Shown piece after piece: positions 43,179 to 52,610 of a stretch of DNA of 64,000 nt. Under the pieces are notes generated by a model. It was not told the origin of the DNA. It was given only the letters and a program-made list of their open reading frames with translations, and made no database searches. This stretch comes from Ruegeria sp. TM1040. Lineage in GTDB: Bacteria; Pseudomonadota; Alphaproteobacteria; Rhodobacterales; Rhodobacteraceae. Positions within the stretch are counted from its first letter, which is position 1; every line of letters starts with the position of its first letter. The translations under genes and the position numbers were made by a program. The stretch covers positions 1,015,501-1,079,500 of the forward strand of contig NC_008044.1 of the NCBI RefSeq assembly GCF_000014065.1, given 5' to 3'.

Positions 43179-44422
43179 TCACTCATCTCCTGATAGGTGG
43201 GGGCAAGGGCGACGCCTTCGGTGACAAAGTCCTGTCCCACGGTGATGACATTTGCTTCCTCTGGTAGCCCATCGAGCCAGACACCGCTGGCTTCGTCGCG
43301 CAGCAAGGTGACGGGCACAAAGCCCGCGGTCATGTCGTCGCGCACCACGCGCACACCAAGCTGGCCTTCGTTGTTGAGGGTCAGCGCCGATTGCGGCAAA
43401 CGATGCGCCTTGGTGCCTTCGGCGGCAATCACGATCTCTGCGGTCTGACCGTCGCGGATTTTGAGGTCCGGGTTGGCGACCGTGATCTCAACCTCGAAGG
43501 TGCGGGTTGTTTCATCGGCAGAGCGGCTGATGAAGGACACGGTGCCCGTCACTTGTTGGCCGGTTGCCAGCCGTGCGCCTGCAGCGGCACCCATTTCGAC
43601 ACGGTCGATCGAGGTCTCCGGCACATAGCCAACCAGCTTGATTGTATCGAGCTGGATCACCGTCGCGCAGAGGGTTCCAGCCTGCAACAGGCTTCCGAGC
43701 TCTGCGGTGTCGGACTCGAGGATCCCATCAAAGGGCGCGTGGATCACGATGCGTTCGATCTCCTGCTCGGCGGCATCCACTGCGGCAGAGGCGGACTCGA
43801 TGCTCGCATGCGAAGAGGTGAGCCCGCCCTCGGCTGTCGCGATGGCCGCTTGCGCGGTGCGCTCGGCGGCGCGGGCTGAGGCGAGGCGTGTCTCGGAGGC
43901 AAATCCGCCTTCCGAAAGCTTCTCTGCCGCCGTGAGGTTGATGCGCGCTTCTTCGAGTACGGCTTTTGCCTCTTCAAGGCGGGCCTCGGCTGCGGGGATA
44001 TTGGCACGGGCCTCCGCGAGGCGGGCGCGCGCCTCCAATAGGGAGGCAGGTCGCGTGCCCGGATCGAGTTCACAGAGAACATCGCCCTTCTTCACAGAGG
44101 CCCCCTTGCGCAGCGGCTCAGAGATCACGGTCGAGGAGGTCTCTGCCAGCACATTCACCTGCCGAATGGCCCGGGTCTGCCCACGCAGAACCACCGCATT
44201 GTCGATGGCGCGCGCCGTGGAGTGCACGGCAACAACTGCGACCTTTGGACCAGATTGCGCCACATCGGTCGATGCGTCGCCCGGTTCAGCCTGCGCGTCA
44301 GTGGCGTCAGCAGACGGGGCGTCCTCGCCGCGGGCGAAGGCCAACAGGCTGTCGCGCTCCATGACCACAGCATAGAGGCCAGCGGTCACGACCGCAGCGG
44401 TCAGAAGAGGGATGATGCGCAT
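43175..44422 (-). CDS. RND efflux periplasmic adaptor (HlyD/AcrA-like)
   Basis: A 415-residue membrane-fusion protein. It has an N-terminal anchor helix (MRIIPLLTAAVVTAGLYAVV), then the lipoyl half VLRGQTRAIRQVNVLAETS and SVKKGDVLCELDPGTRPA, a long alanine-rich coiled coil (about 135-240), the second lipoyl half IVIHAPFDGILES and the beta-barrel with VQ-like I.LDTIKLVGYVPE. It connects the RND pump to an outer-membrane channel. ATG 44422 is chosen; a 21-residue extension upstream is unlikely. It is the first gene of the two-gene operon. Confidence 0.9.
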   Translation of the reverse strand: MRIIPLLTAAVVTAGLYAVVMERDSLLAFARGEDAPSADATDAQAEPGDASTDVAQSGPKVAVVAVHSTARAIDNAVVLRGQTRAIRQVNVLAETSSTVISEPLRKGASVKKGDVLCELDPGTRPASLLEARARLAEARANIPAAEARLEEAKAVLEEARINLTAAEKLSEGGFASETRLASARAAERTAQAAIATAEGGLTSSHASIESASAAVDAAEQEIERIVIHAPFDGILESDTAELGSLLQAGTLCATVIQLDTIKLVGYVPETSIDRVEMGAAAGARLATGQQVTGTVSFISRSADETTRTFEVEITVANPDLKIRDGQTAEIVIAAEGTKAHRLPQSALTLNNEGQLGVRVVRDDMTAGFVPVTLLRDEASGVWLDGLPEEANVITVGQDFVTEGVALAPTYQEMSE

Positions 44423-44786
44423 TCTAAAATTCGACTCCGAAATTGGACACTTTTCTGTGATGTCTACCGTGTTCCAAGGCGTCACACTGTGAAGCAGGTC
44501 ACATTCAGCGAAGGTAATAAGGGCGGCACAAAACGGGACCGCTGCGCGGCTAGAGGTAGAACTTTTCCGCTAACAAGAAAATGGCTCAGATTGCTGATGT
44601 TGTACAAATTGGCGCAAATGACGTGAAAAACGGGGTGTTTCAGGCTGGTTTGTTTCCGAAGAGGGGCATTTTTACGCGCAGCCGAGGGGACTTGGCTTGC
44701 TGCGCGCCACAGGCTATGTCACATCGACACATATATTATCCGCACCACGCAGGGGCGGAAAGACTTGCGGGACAGGGGCCGTTTTT
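44423..44786. other. 364-bp divergent intergenic region
   Basis: It separates the adaptor (minus) from the YfgM-like gene (plus), so it should hold two promoters. I see no operator of convincing symmetry, no RNA and no coding frame. The AGGGG before 44787 is the likely ribosome-binding site of the plus-strand gene. Confidence 0.4.
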
Positions 44787-45455
44787 ATGAGCGATACCGA
44801 CAGTTTTATCGACGAGGTCACAGAAGAGGTTCGCCGGGACCGGCTGTTCTTGATGCTCAAGCGCTATGGCTGGATTGGCGCTGCGGCTGTTTTGCTGATC
44901 GTGGGTGGCGCCAGCTGGCGCGAATACAGCAACGCCAAGGCCGTGGGTGCGGCGCAGGACGTGGGCGACAAGATCTCCGCCGCGCTCGCGTCAGATGCGC
45001 CCGAAGCGCGCGCAGCCGCCCTTGCCGAGATTTCCGCAGACCAGGCAGGGGCGCAGGCCGTGGTCGATTTTGCGCAGGCGGCAGCGCTTGTGGATGCGGG
45101 CGAGGTTGAACAGGCCGCAGCCCTTCTCGACGGGATCGCGCAGAACGGCGATCTGGCGCAGGTGTATCGCGACATTGCGGCTTTTAAATCGGTGACGCTG
45201 CAGGCTGAAACCCTCGCCCCCGAAGAGCGCCGCTTGCGCCTAGAAACACTGGCCGCGGCCGGCGGGACGATGCAGTTCCTCGCCAGCGAGCAACTGGCGC
45301 TTCTCGACATCGAAGAAGGCGAGACCGACGCCGCGCTTGCACGGCTGAGAGACATCGCAGCCTCTGCCGGTGTGTCTCGAGACTTGCAAGAGCGGGTTTC
45401 ACAAGTGATTGTGGCCCTCGGTGGATCGCTGGACGAAGCAGCGCAAGAAGGCTGA
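44787..45455 (+). CDS. YfgM-like membrane-anchored TPR protein
   Basis: A 222-residue protein with a short cytoplasmic start (SDTDSFIDEVTEEVRRDRLF), one membrane helix (about 28-46, YGWIGAAAVLLIVGGASWRE) and a periplasmic helical repeat region rich in alanine (TPR-like, EQAAALLDGIAQNGDLAQVY). In E. coli, YfgM is an inner-membrane chaperone partner of the Sec and Bam systems encoded next to bamB. The same order, upstream of bamB and der, is seen here. ATG 44787 is chosen because the membrane anchor starts close behind it. Confidence 0.86.
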   Translation: MSDTDSFIDEVTEEVRRDRLFLMLKRYGWIGAAAVLLIVGGASWREYSNAKAVGAAQDVGDKISAALASDAPEARAAALAEISADQAGAQAVVDFAQAAALVDAGEVEQAAALLDGIAQNGDLAQVYRDIAAFKSVTLQAETLAPEERRLRLETLAAAGGTMQFLASEQLALLDIEEGETDAALARLRDIAASAGVSRDLQERVSQVIVALGGSLDEAAQEG

Positions 45456-45523
45456 GGTCGGGTTCGGGCGGGACGCGGCCGAACCAGTGATAATGACCCA
45501 TGGAAAGTGACAGGGGCGGAGTG

Positions 45524-46849
45524 ATGATGGCAATTCCAGGTGGCTTTGGCCTGCGCGCGGGCGTGATGGCGACGGCGATGGCGGCTCTCTTGATGGGCTG
45601 CGCAGAGCCGGAGGAGATCCTGCGCGGCCCCCGCGAAGACATCCGCGCCGAAGCCCGGGGCGGAGAGTTCGAAAACCGCTCGGTCGCCATCTCATTGCCC
45701 CGCGTCGTGACCAACACCGCGTGGCAGCAAAGTCCGGGTCAGCCGACCACGCGCACCGCCCATGCGGCGCTCTCGGCGGCACCGGCGCTGGTCTGGTCCA
45801 CCAATATTGGCGCAGGAGACAGCCGCAAACAGCGCATCACCGCAGCTCCCGTGGTGGGCGGAGGCCGGATCTATACGCTCGATGCGGCCTCGACCGTATC
45901 TGCGGTATCGCCCGCTGGCGCCGTCTTGTGGCAGCACACCATCGAGCCGGCCAGTGATGATGCGGACGATGCCACGGGAGGCGGCATCGCTTACGCGGAT
46001 GGCGTGCTTTATGTGTCGTCGGGCTTTGGCGTCCTGAGCGCGCTTGATGCAAAAACCGGCGCGCCGGTGTGGCGACAGGAACTGGACGCAACCGGCTCTG
46101 GCAGCCCCACGATTCGCGATGGGCTTCTGTATCTGGTGGCCGGGGATGACACCGCCTGGGTGATTGACACGAAGGATGGGCGTATCGCCTGGCAACTGGA
46201 AGCGACGCCAAGCGCGTCCAACATCCTGGGCGCTCCGGCGCCTGTGGTGGGCTCCGAGATCTCGATCTTTGCCTTTGGCTCGGGGGATCTGATCGGCACG
46301 TTCCGTCGCGGAGGGTTCCGCCGCTGGATCGCATCTGTGTCTGGTGCGCGCACCGGGAGCGCGATTTCGCAGATCGGAGATGTGACCGGCGCCCCCTTCA
46401 TGGATGGCAATCGCGTCTATGTCGGCAACCAGTCGGGGCGTACCGCGGCCTTTGATGTGGCCTCGGGCGATCGCCTCTGGACCGCGTTTGAAGGCACGTT
46501 CGGCCCGGTCTGGGCGACGGGCGGTAGCCTGTTCTTTGTCAGTGACCGCAGCCAGCTGATGCGCCTCAGTGCCAATGATGGCAGTCCGATCTGGTCTGTG
46601 GATCTGCCGGGCTACCTGAAAGACAAGCCCCGCAAACGTGCAGAGATCGTAGCGCATCACGGCCCCATTCTCGCTGGCGGTCAACTGGTGGTGGCCTCCA
46701 ATGATGGGCTTTTGCGCTTCTTTGATCCGGTCGATGGACGGCAGACCCGCACCGTCGAGATCAAGGGCGGTGCCACGACGGAGCCCGTCGTGGCCAATGG
46801 CACGCTTTATGTGGTGACGCGTGATGGCCAACTGGCGGCCTTTCGCTAA
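45524..46849 (+). CDS. bamB: Outer membrane assembly factor BamB (PQQ-like beta-propeller lipoprotein)
   Basis: A protein of about 441 residues with a lipoprotein signal whose lipobox reads ALLMGC, placing the lipidated Cys near residue 24. A beta-propeller follows: repeats such as RIYTLDAASTVSAVSPAGAV, GVLYVSSGFGVLSALDAKTG and NRVYVGNQSGRTAAFDVASG. BamB scaffolds the BamA complex that inserts outer-membrane proteins. ATG 45524 (or 45527) is preceded by GGGGCGGAG; ATG 45500 would add 8 residues. The gene follows the YfgM-like gene and precedes der, as in many proteobacteria. Confidence 0.92.
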   Translation: MMAIPGGFGLRAGVMATAMAALLMGCAEPEEILRGPREDIRAEARGGEFENRSVAISLPRVVTNTAWQQSPGQPTTRTAHAALSAAPALVWSTNIGAGDSRKQRITAAPVVGGGRIYTLDAASTVSAVSPAGAVLWQHTIEPASDDADDATGGGIAYADGVLYVSSGFGVLSALDAKTGAPVWRQELDATGSGSPTIRDGLLYLVAGDDTAWVIDTKDGRIAWQLEATPSASNILGAPAPVVGSEISIFAFGSGDLIGTFRRGGFRRWIASVSGARTGSAISQIGDVTGAPFMDGNRVYVGNQSGRTAAFDVASGDRLWTAFEGTFGPVWATGGSLFFVSDRSQLMRLSANDGSPIWSVDLPGYLKDKPRKRAEIVAHHGPILAGGQLVVASNDGLLRFFDPVDGRQTRTVEIKGGATTEPVVANGTLYVVTRDGQLAAFR

Positions 46850-47162
46850 GAGAGACTTCTGACCCGAGGTTTTGCGCTGCGCCTTGCGCATCGCCGGGGG
46901 CGCGCCGTTGGCGCGGTGAGGCCGGGCGTAAGACGGCATTGGTTCTGGTTGGATCGACGCTGCTGCTTCAACTGTGCCCTTACGCGTGTTTCTGGCGCGG
47001 TCTCAGGAAGGCGAGCGCGCCTGGGCATTCAGGCTCTGACCTCTGCAAGACGCGTGACTGCGGCAAATTTCTCTGCCATGGGCGCGTTTGAATTTATTTA
47101 CTGGCGTGTGCAGCAAAGATACGCTATGCGCGCGGTTCACCCATCACGGAAAGTTCTGTTCC
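46850..47162. other. 313-bp intergenic region between bamB and der
   Basis: No coding frame, RNA or clear terminator. The first half is very GC-rich with a small repeat of GGCGCGCC/GGCGCG; the second half has lower GC and GGAAAG near 47149 as the der ribosome-binding site. Confidence 0.4.
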
Positions 47163-48641
47163 ATGTCGTTTACGCTCGCCATCGTGGGGCGCCCAAATGT
47201 GGGCAAGTCCACTTTGTTCAACCGCCTTGTCGGCAAGAAACTCGCGCTGGTTGATGACCAGCCCGGAGTCACGCGCGACCTGCGCGAGGGCGAGGCACGG
47301 CTGGGCGATCTGCGCTTTACGGTGATCGACAGCGCCGGTCTGGAAGATGCAACCGACAACAGCCTCGAGGGCCGCATGCGCCGCCTCACCGAACGTGCGG
47401 TGGAAATGGCCGATGTGTGCCTGTTCCTGATCGATGCGCGCGCAGGCGTGACACCCACCGATGAGGTTTTTGCCGAGATCCTGCGCAAGAAATCCGCGCA
47501 TGTCATTCTGGCGGCGAATAAATCCGAAGGGTCTGCGGCGGATGCGGGCGTGCTGGAGGCCTATGGCCTCGGGCTGGGGGAGCCGATCCGCATGTCCGGT
47601 GAGCATGGCGAAGGGCTGAATGATCTCTATTCCGAACTGCTGCCGGTTTCGGAAAAGTTCGAAAAACTCGCCGAGGAGACCGCGCCCGAAACGGATGTGG
47701 TCCTCGACGAGGATGAAAACGAGGCGTTCAACGCGGGCGAAGAGATCGCGGCCACGCCGGTTCCGACACTTGAAAAGCCGCTTCAGGTGGCCGTTGTCGG
47801 GCGCCCGAATGCCGGGAAATCCACGCTGATCAACAAGATCCTTGGCGAGGACCGTCTCTTGACCGGTCCCGAAGCCGGGATCACCCGCGATGCCATCAGC
47901 CTCAAGATCGACTGGTCCGGCACGCCGATGCGAATCTTTGACACCGCCGGCATGCGCAAGAAGGCCAAGGTGCAGGAAAAGCTCGAGAAACTCTCGGTCT
48001 CTGATGGCCTGCGCGCGGTCAAATTTGCCGAGGTCGTGGTGGTTTTGCTTGATGCGGCGATCCCGTTTGAACAGCAGGATCTGCGGATTGCGGACCTTGC
48101 CGAGCGCGAGGGGCGCGCGGTGGTGATCGCGGTCAACAAATGGGACATCGAGGACGAAAAGCAGGAAAAGCTCAAAGCGCTGAAAGAAGCCTTCGAGCGC
48201 CTGTTGCCGCAGCTGCGCGGCGCGCCTCTGGTCACGGTTTCGGCCAAGACGGGCCGGGGGCTAGACCGGCTGCATGCCGCAATCATGAAAGCCCATGACG
48301 TGTGGAACCGTCGGGTGCCGACGGCTGCGCTCAACCGTTGGCTTGCGGGGATGCTGGAACAGCACCCGCCGCCCGCACCGCAGGGCAAGCGCATCAAGCT
48401 GCGCTACATGACCCAAGCCAAGACCCGTCCGCCGGGCTTTGTGGTGATGTGCTCGCATCCCGACAAAATGCCCGCGAGTTACAACCGCTATCTGGTGAAC
48501 GGGCTGCGGGAAGATTTTGATATGCCGGGCACGCCCATTCGTCTGACTTTGCGCGGTCAGGGGGACAAGAACCCCTATAAGGGCAAGAAAAAGTCGACGC
48601 CCTCGCGTCTGCGCAAACACCTTGAAGGCCGCAAGAGCTGA
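47163..48641 (+). CDS. der: GTPase Der (EngA)
   Basis: A 492-residue protein with two tandem GTPase domains and a C-terminal KH-like domain, essential for 50S subunit assembly. Domain 1: [25 protein letters not shown] and NKSE. Domain 2 (from about 205): [31 protein letters not shown] and NKWD. The acidic linker [18 protein letters not shown] joins them. The KH part has [15 protein letters not shown] then [14 protein letters not shown] 47163 gives the family start [17 protein letters not shown] lies upstream. A terminator-like stem follows at 48724. Confidence 0.98.
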   Translation: MSFTLAIVGRPNVGKSTLFNRLVGKKLALVDDQPGVTRDLREGEARLGDLRFTVIDSAGLEDATDNSLEGRMRRLTERAVEMADVCLFLIDARAGVTPTDEVFAEILRKKSAHVILAANKSEGSAADAGVLEAYGLGLGEPIRMSGEHGEGLNDLYSELLPVSEKFEKLAEETAPETDVVLDEDENEAFNAGEEIAATPVPTLEKPLQVAVVGRPNAGKSTLINKILGEDRLLTGPEAGITRDAISLKIDWSGTPMRIFDTAGMRKKAKVQEKLEKLSVSDGLRAVKFAEVVVVLLDAAIPFEQQDLRIADLAEREGRAVVIAVNKWDIEDEKQEKLKALKEAFERLLPQLRGAPLVTVSAKTGRGLDRLHAAIMKAHDVWNRRVPTAALNRWLAGMLEQHPPPAPQGKRIKLRYMTQAKTRPPGFVVMCSHPDKMPASYNRYLVNGLREDFDMPGTPIRLTLRGQGDKNPYKGKKKSTPSRLRKHLEGRKS

Positions 48642-48723
48642 GCGACCCGATCTGAACGGGGTGCGGCGTGCAAACAGGCGTGCCGCGCCAGATCCTGCCT
48701 TTCCTCTGCCGTGACCCTGATCC

Positions 48724-48756
48724 CCCCAGCCGGTTGTTGCACCGGCTGGGGCGTTT
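48724..48756 (+). terminator. Stem-loop after der, probable terminator
   Basis: An 11-bp perfect stem (CCCCAGCCGGT at 48724-48734 with ACCGGCTGGGG at 48741-48751) with a 6-nt loop. The following sequence, CGTTTGCGTG, has only a short T run, so termination may be weaker than at the other sites. Confidence 0.7.
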
Positions 48757-48878
48757 GCGTGTGGGGGCTGCGGTTGCCAATCTGCGCCCTGGGACTTGTC
48801 TTAGACCGTATGCATATTAACTATATGGAAGTGATTTAATCGGACACCGCAGTCACGCGGGTGTCACAGAGCGTATTT

Positions 48879-49844
48879 ATGGGGTCAGACATGGATCTGA
48901 GAGCCTACACACGCCAGTACACCAAAAAGGACAACCGGCTCGCCGCGTTGAACTACTTTGGAACCTTCGTTGTCTATTTTACGAGCCTCTATCTGGCGAT
49001 TACCTATTCAAATCTATGGTTTGTGATGTGGCCTGCGGGCATTGTTTTTGCCTTCAGCGCCGTGCGGCTTTATGTGCTGCAGCACGACACCGGGCATCAT
49101 TCTCTCTTTGAAACCCGGGCACAGAACGAATTCGCGGGGCATGTGCTCTCGCCTTTCACCTTCGCTCCCTTTGAGGTGATGAAGCAAAATCACAACCTGC
49201 ATCACGCCAATGTGGGCAATCTCGAACACCGCGAAACCGGCGAGATCCATACGATGACGGTCGAGGAGTGGAACCGGGCGGGGTTCTTGGAGCGGGTGCT
49301 CTACCGGCTCTATCGCAATCCATTTGTGCTGGTGCCCCTCGGTGCGGCGTTCACCTATTTTGTTCGCTACCGCTGGCCCAAAAACACGGTTGAATTCGGC
49401 GTTTTTCCGGTGCTCCTGCACAACATCGCCATCATCGCTCTGCTCTATGGGCTCTATCTGCTGGCCGGGGCAGAGGGGCTTTGGATCTGGCTTGGGTTCT
49501 CTTTTCTGGGTGGTATGATCGGGGTGTTCCTCGTCTATTTGCAGCATAATTTCGAGGATACCTATTGGGACCGGCGTCCCGATCTCGATCCGCGCGATGC
49601 GGCCTTGCAGGGATCGTCCTGCCTGGATTTCGGGTGGTTTTTCGATTTTGCCGTGGCCAATATCACCCTGCACGACATCCACCATTATAACGCGCGCATC
49701 CCGTGTTATCGGCTGCGCCAGTGCCATCACAATATGCCCGAACATATGTCGCTGCGTCGGATCAAGTTTCGCGAGGCGATCCGCGCGCTTGGTCTGAAGC
49801 TCTGGGATGAGAAGCAAAAACGTCTGGTACCTTTCCCGAGCTGA
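48879..49844 (+). CDS. Membrane fatty acid desaturase family protein
   Basis: A protein of about 321 residues with four to five membrane helices and three histidine boxes: HDTGHH near residue 67, HNLHHANVG near 107 and HDIHHYNARIPCYRL near 264, which bind the diiron centre. It belongs to the omega-6/Delta-12-like acyl-lipid desaturase superfamily; the exact substrate is not clear. The start is uncertain: ATG 48879, ATG 48891 or GTG 48861 are all possible. It stands alone after der. Confidence 0.9.
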   Translation: MGSDMDLRAYTRQYTKKDNRLAALNYFGTFVVYFTSLYLAITYSNLWFVMWPAGIVFAFSAVRLYVLQHDTGHHSLFETRAQNEFAGHVLSPFTFAPFEVMKQNHNLHHANVGNLEHRETGEIHTMTVEEWNRAGFLERVLYRLYRNPFVLVPLGAAFTYFVRYRWPKNTVEFGVFPVLLHNIAIIALLYGLYLLAGAEGLWIWLGFSFLGGMIGVFLVYLQHNFEDTYWDRRPDLDPRDAALQGSSCLDFGWFFDFAVANITLHDIHHYNARIPCYRLRQCHHNMPEHMSLRRIKFREAIRALGLKLWDEKQKRLVPFPS

Positions 49845-49964
49845 GAAAAGGCCGCAAGGTTGCTGCGCACAATCCGTACGCATGAGAGGTTGGACAGATC
49901 GTCGAACCCGGTGCTACGCTCGCGATGTGATTGACTTCAGGCAGGTGTGAGGAACGAGGAACGC

Positions 49965-50624
49965 ATGACCCCAATTTTGAGACTCCCAGGCGTCGGGCCG
50001 GCATTGGCGAAGGCTTTGCAGGATCACGGTATTCGCAGTGTCGAAGATGTCGCTGCACGATCCGAAGCCGAGTTGACGGCGGTGCCCCGGCTGGGGGTTG
50101 CGCGCGCTCAACGCCTGAAAGCCGCTGCGCAAGACATGACCAAGGCAGCTGCAGAACCTGCGGCTCCACGTGCGGCCAAATCTACGGCGCGTGCCAAAGC
50201 CCCAGCCAAGCCCCGCACGGCCCGCGTTAAACCGGCCAAACTCAAGGCGGTGGAGGCCGCAAAGGATGCGGCGCAGTCTGCGGCCAAGGCCGTAAAGGCA
50301 GGCGTGAACGCTTCTGAGGAAGAGACCCGCGAAAGCCTGCAAAGTGCGGTCGCGGCGGCAGAGGCCGCACGTCTGGCGGCGGAAGAAAAAGCGGCCAAGG
50401 CTGAGGCCAAGGCGGCCAAAGCTGCCAAGAAGGCCAAGGCGCTGATGGCCCAGTTTGCTGAGGCCAAGGAAAAAGCCTCCTCCAAAGCCGCCAAGGAAAA
50501 GACCAAAGCCAAGAAGGAAATCGCCAAGGAGAAAGCCAAGGCGAAGAAAATCCTCAAGGAGCAATCGGACGAAAAACCAAAGAAGAGCAAAAAAGCCAAG
50601 AAAAAGAAGAAGAAGGACAAATAG
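49965..50624 (+). CDS. Helix-hairpin-helix protein with histone H1-like Lys/Ala tail
   Basis: A 219-residue protein. Residues 1-60 hold a HhH pair: ILRLPGVGPALAKALQDHGI then RSVEDVAARSEAELTAVPRL and GVARAQRLKAAAQ, like the ends of RNA polymerase alpha or RuvA and RadC domains that bind DNA. Residues 65-219 are repetitive Ala/Lys/Glu sequence, becoming almost pure Lys at the end (KKSKKAKKKKKKDK). This is the composition of bacterial H1-like nucleoid proteins. Function is inferred as DNA binding. ATG 49965 follows two GAGGAAC copies. A bidirectional terminator separates it from serS. Confidence 0.75.
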   Translation: MTPILRLPGVGPALAKALQDHGIRSVEDVAARSEAELTAVPRLGVARAQRLKAAAQDMTKAAAEPAAPRAAKSTARAKAPAKPRTARVKPAKLKAVEAAKDAAQSAAKAVKAGVNASEEETRESLQSAVAAAEAARLAAEEKAAKAEAKAAKAAKKAKALMAQFAEAKEKASSKAAKEKTKAKKEIAKEKAKAKKILKEQSDEKPKKSKKAKKKKKKDK

Positions 50625-50651
50625 ACTTTGTGGCTTAGGGCCTTTGAGTGA

Positions 50652-50685
50652 AAAAACCGGTGCGATGTGGCACCGGTTTTTCTGT
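50652..50685. terminator. Bidirectional terminator between the HhH gene and serS
   Basis: A 12-bp stem (AAAAACCGGTGC at 50652-50663 with GCACCGGTTTTT at 50670-50681) with a 6-nt loop. T runs follow on the plus strand (TTTTTCTGTTTT) and on the minus strand (TTTTTTCA), so it can end both convergent transcripts. Confidence 0.92.
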
Positions 50686-50743
50686 TTTAACGCTCTGTTG
50701 CGATGGGCTGGGGGACACCCCTCGGCCCGGCAGGCGGTTTAGA

Positions 50744-52036
50744 TCAGGCCAGTTGGCCCTCTGCGGTCAAGGTCAACTTGCCGCCAAGATAAGGCGCAAG
50801 CGCGTCGGGCAGTTTTACCGACCCATCCGCCTGCTGGCCGTTTTCGAGCACCGCAATGAGACAGCGCCCCACCGCAAGACCGGAGCCATTGAGCGTGTGC
50901 AGGAACTCCGGCTTGCCCCCATCTGCGGGCTTGAAGCGCGCGTTCATGCGGCGGGCCTGAAAGTCGCCTGTGGTCGAAACCGAAGAAATCTCACGATAGG
51001 TGTTTTGCCCCGGCACCCAGGCCTCGATGTCATAGGTGCGACGCGCGCCAAAGCCCATGTCGCCGGTGCAGAGCACGACGGTGCGATAGGGAATGCCGAG
51101 CTTTTCCAGAATGCCCTCGGCGCATCCCAACATGCGCTTTTGCTCCTCGTCGGAGGTCTCGGGATGCACGATCGACACCATTTCGACCTTCTCGAACTGA
51201 TGCTGGCGCAGCATGCCCGAGGTGTCCTTGCCTGCCGAGCCTGCCTCCGAGCGGAAACACAGCGTATGCGCGGTGTAGCGGATCGGCAGCGCTGCCTCGT
51301 CGATGACGTCTCCGGCCACCGAATAGGTCAGCGGCACCTCGGAGGTGGGCACCAGCCACCAGCCATTGGTGGTCTGATAGCTGTCCTCGCCGAATTTCGG
51401 CAGCTTGTCGGTGCCATACATGGCCTCATCCCGCACCAGCACGGGCGAGTTCACCTCGGTGAGGCCGTTTTCGTCGACATGGGTGTCGACCATGAACTGC
51501 GCCAGTGCGCGGTGGATCCGTGCGACAGCGCCTTTCAGCACCACAAAGCGCGAGCCAGAAATCTTGGCGGCGGTTTCAAAGTCCATCGCCTTGGCGACAC
51601 CGGCGATCTCGAAATGCTCCTTGGGGTCAAAATCGAACGCGGGCACATCGCCCCAGCGCTTTACCTCGACGTTGTCGTCCTCGTCTGCGCCGTCCGGCAC
51701 ATCTTCGGCCGGGCTATTGGGGATGCGCGCGAGCATGTCGGTGAGCTTGGCATCCAGCTCCTTGGCTTCGGCCTGCATGGCGGCCACTTCGGCCTTCTTG
51801 TCGGCCACTTCGGCGCGCAGGCGCTCAAACTCGGCCTCATCGCCCTTCGCCTTGGCGGCGCCGATGGCTTTGGCGGCCTTGTTCTGGTCGGCCTGAGCGG
51901 TTTCGGCCGCGAGGATCTTGGCGCGGCGGGCCTCGTCGAGTTCCAGCACCTGAGACGACAGGGCAGAGTCTCCACGACGGGCCAGGGCGGCGTCGAAAGC
52001 GGCCGGATTCTCGCGGATTGCACGGATATCATGCAT
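50744..52036 (-). CDS. serS: Serine--tRNA ligase
   Basis: A 430-residue class II synthetase that charges tRNA-Ser (and tRNA-Sec where present). The N-terminal arm (about 27-105) is an antiparallel coiled coil rich in Ala, Glu and Lys. Motif 2 is [20 protein letters not shown] near residue 262 and motif 3 is [18 protein letters not shown] near 386. PTSEVPLT near 230 is the serine-recognition TSE motif. [11 protein letters not shown] at the start is normal. It converges on the HhH gene; the sec operon runs away from it. Confidence 0.98.
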
Positions 52037-52291
52037 GGGTCTGCTCCTGTGATGCAGTTTGAATCAGTGACGCTAGCTATGCCCGAGAGGGGCGCGAAGG
52101 GGAAGGGGGCAGGGGCTGTGTTCCAGGCCCTGTGGCGCGTGGTGTGGCATAGATGGACGAAAAGCGCCCCTCAGAACGTATTCCGGCACCAGAACAGCAT
52201 CGCCCCGCCTTGCAAAGCCCTGATGCACCGCATAGGTTCCACGCAAAATCCGGGCGCTGACGTGGCCCCCAAAGACAGAAGGAAATACCCC

Positions 52292-52576
52292 ATGGAAGGT
52301 GGCGCAATCGCCCAGTTTATCCCGCTGATCCTGATCTTTGCGATCATGTACTTCCTGCTCATTCGTCCGCAGCAGAAGAAAATGAAGCAGCATCAGAACA
52401 TGGTCGAGGCCCTGCGCCGTGGCGACCAGGTTGTCACCCAGGGTGGCGTGATCGGCAAGGTCTCCAAGGTCAAGGAAGACGGCGAGCTTGAGATCGAGAT
52501 CGCAGAGGGCGTGAAGGTGCGCGTGGTGAAATCCACCATCGCTCAGGTGCTGAACAAGACCGAGCCCGCATCCTGA
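52292..52576 (+). CDS. yajC: Preprotein translocase subunit YajC
   Basis: A 94-residue protein with one N-terminal membrane helix (about 6-24, FIPLILIFAIMYFLLIRPQQ) and the family core QNMVEALRRGDQVVTQGGVI, then GKVSKVKEDGELEIEIAEGV. YajC binds SecDF in the inner membrane. The ATG at 52292 has AGAAGGA 8 nt upstream. A very long open frame before it is only the antisense of serS. It heads the operon yajC-secD-secF. Confidence 0.97.
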   Translation: MEGGAIAQFIPLILIFAIMYFLLIRPQQKKMKQHQNMVEALRRGDQVVTQGGVIGKVSKVKEDGELEIEIAEGVKVRVVKSTIAQVLNKTEPAS

Positions 52577-52610
52577 ACCCCGCCGCTGAGGCAACGAAAA
52601 AGGCAGGGTA

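Noticed and set aside
40884-43193. A 769-codon open frame on the plus strand opposite the RND pump
   Set aside because: Composition is rich in His, Arg and Gly, typical of antisense translation; the RND protein on the other strand has clear family motifs.
50648-52291. The long open frame in front of yajC
   Set aside because: It crosses the serS gene on the other strand and has no start signal; the yajC start at 52292 has AGAAGGA and the family N-terminus.
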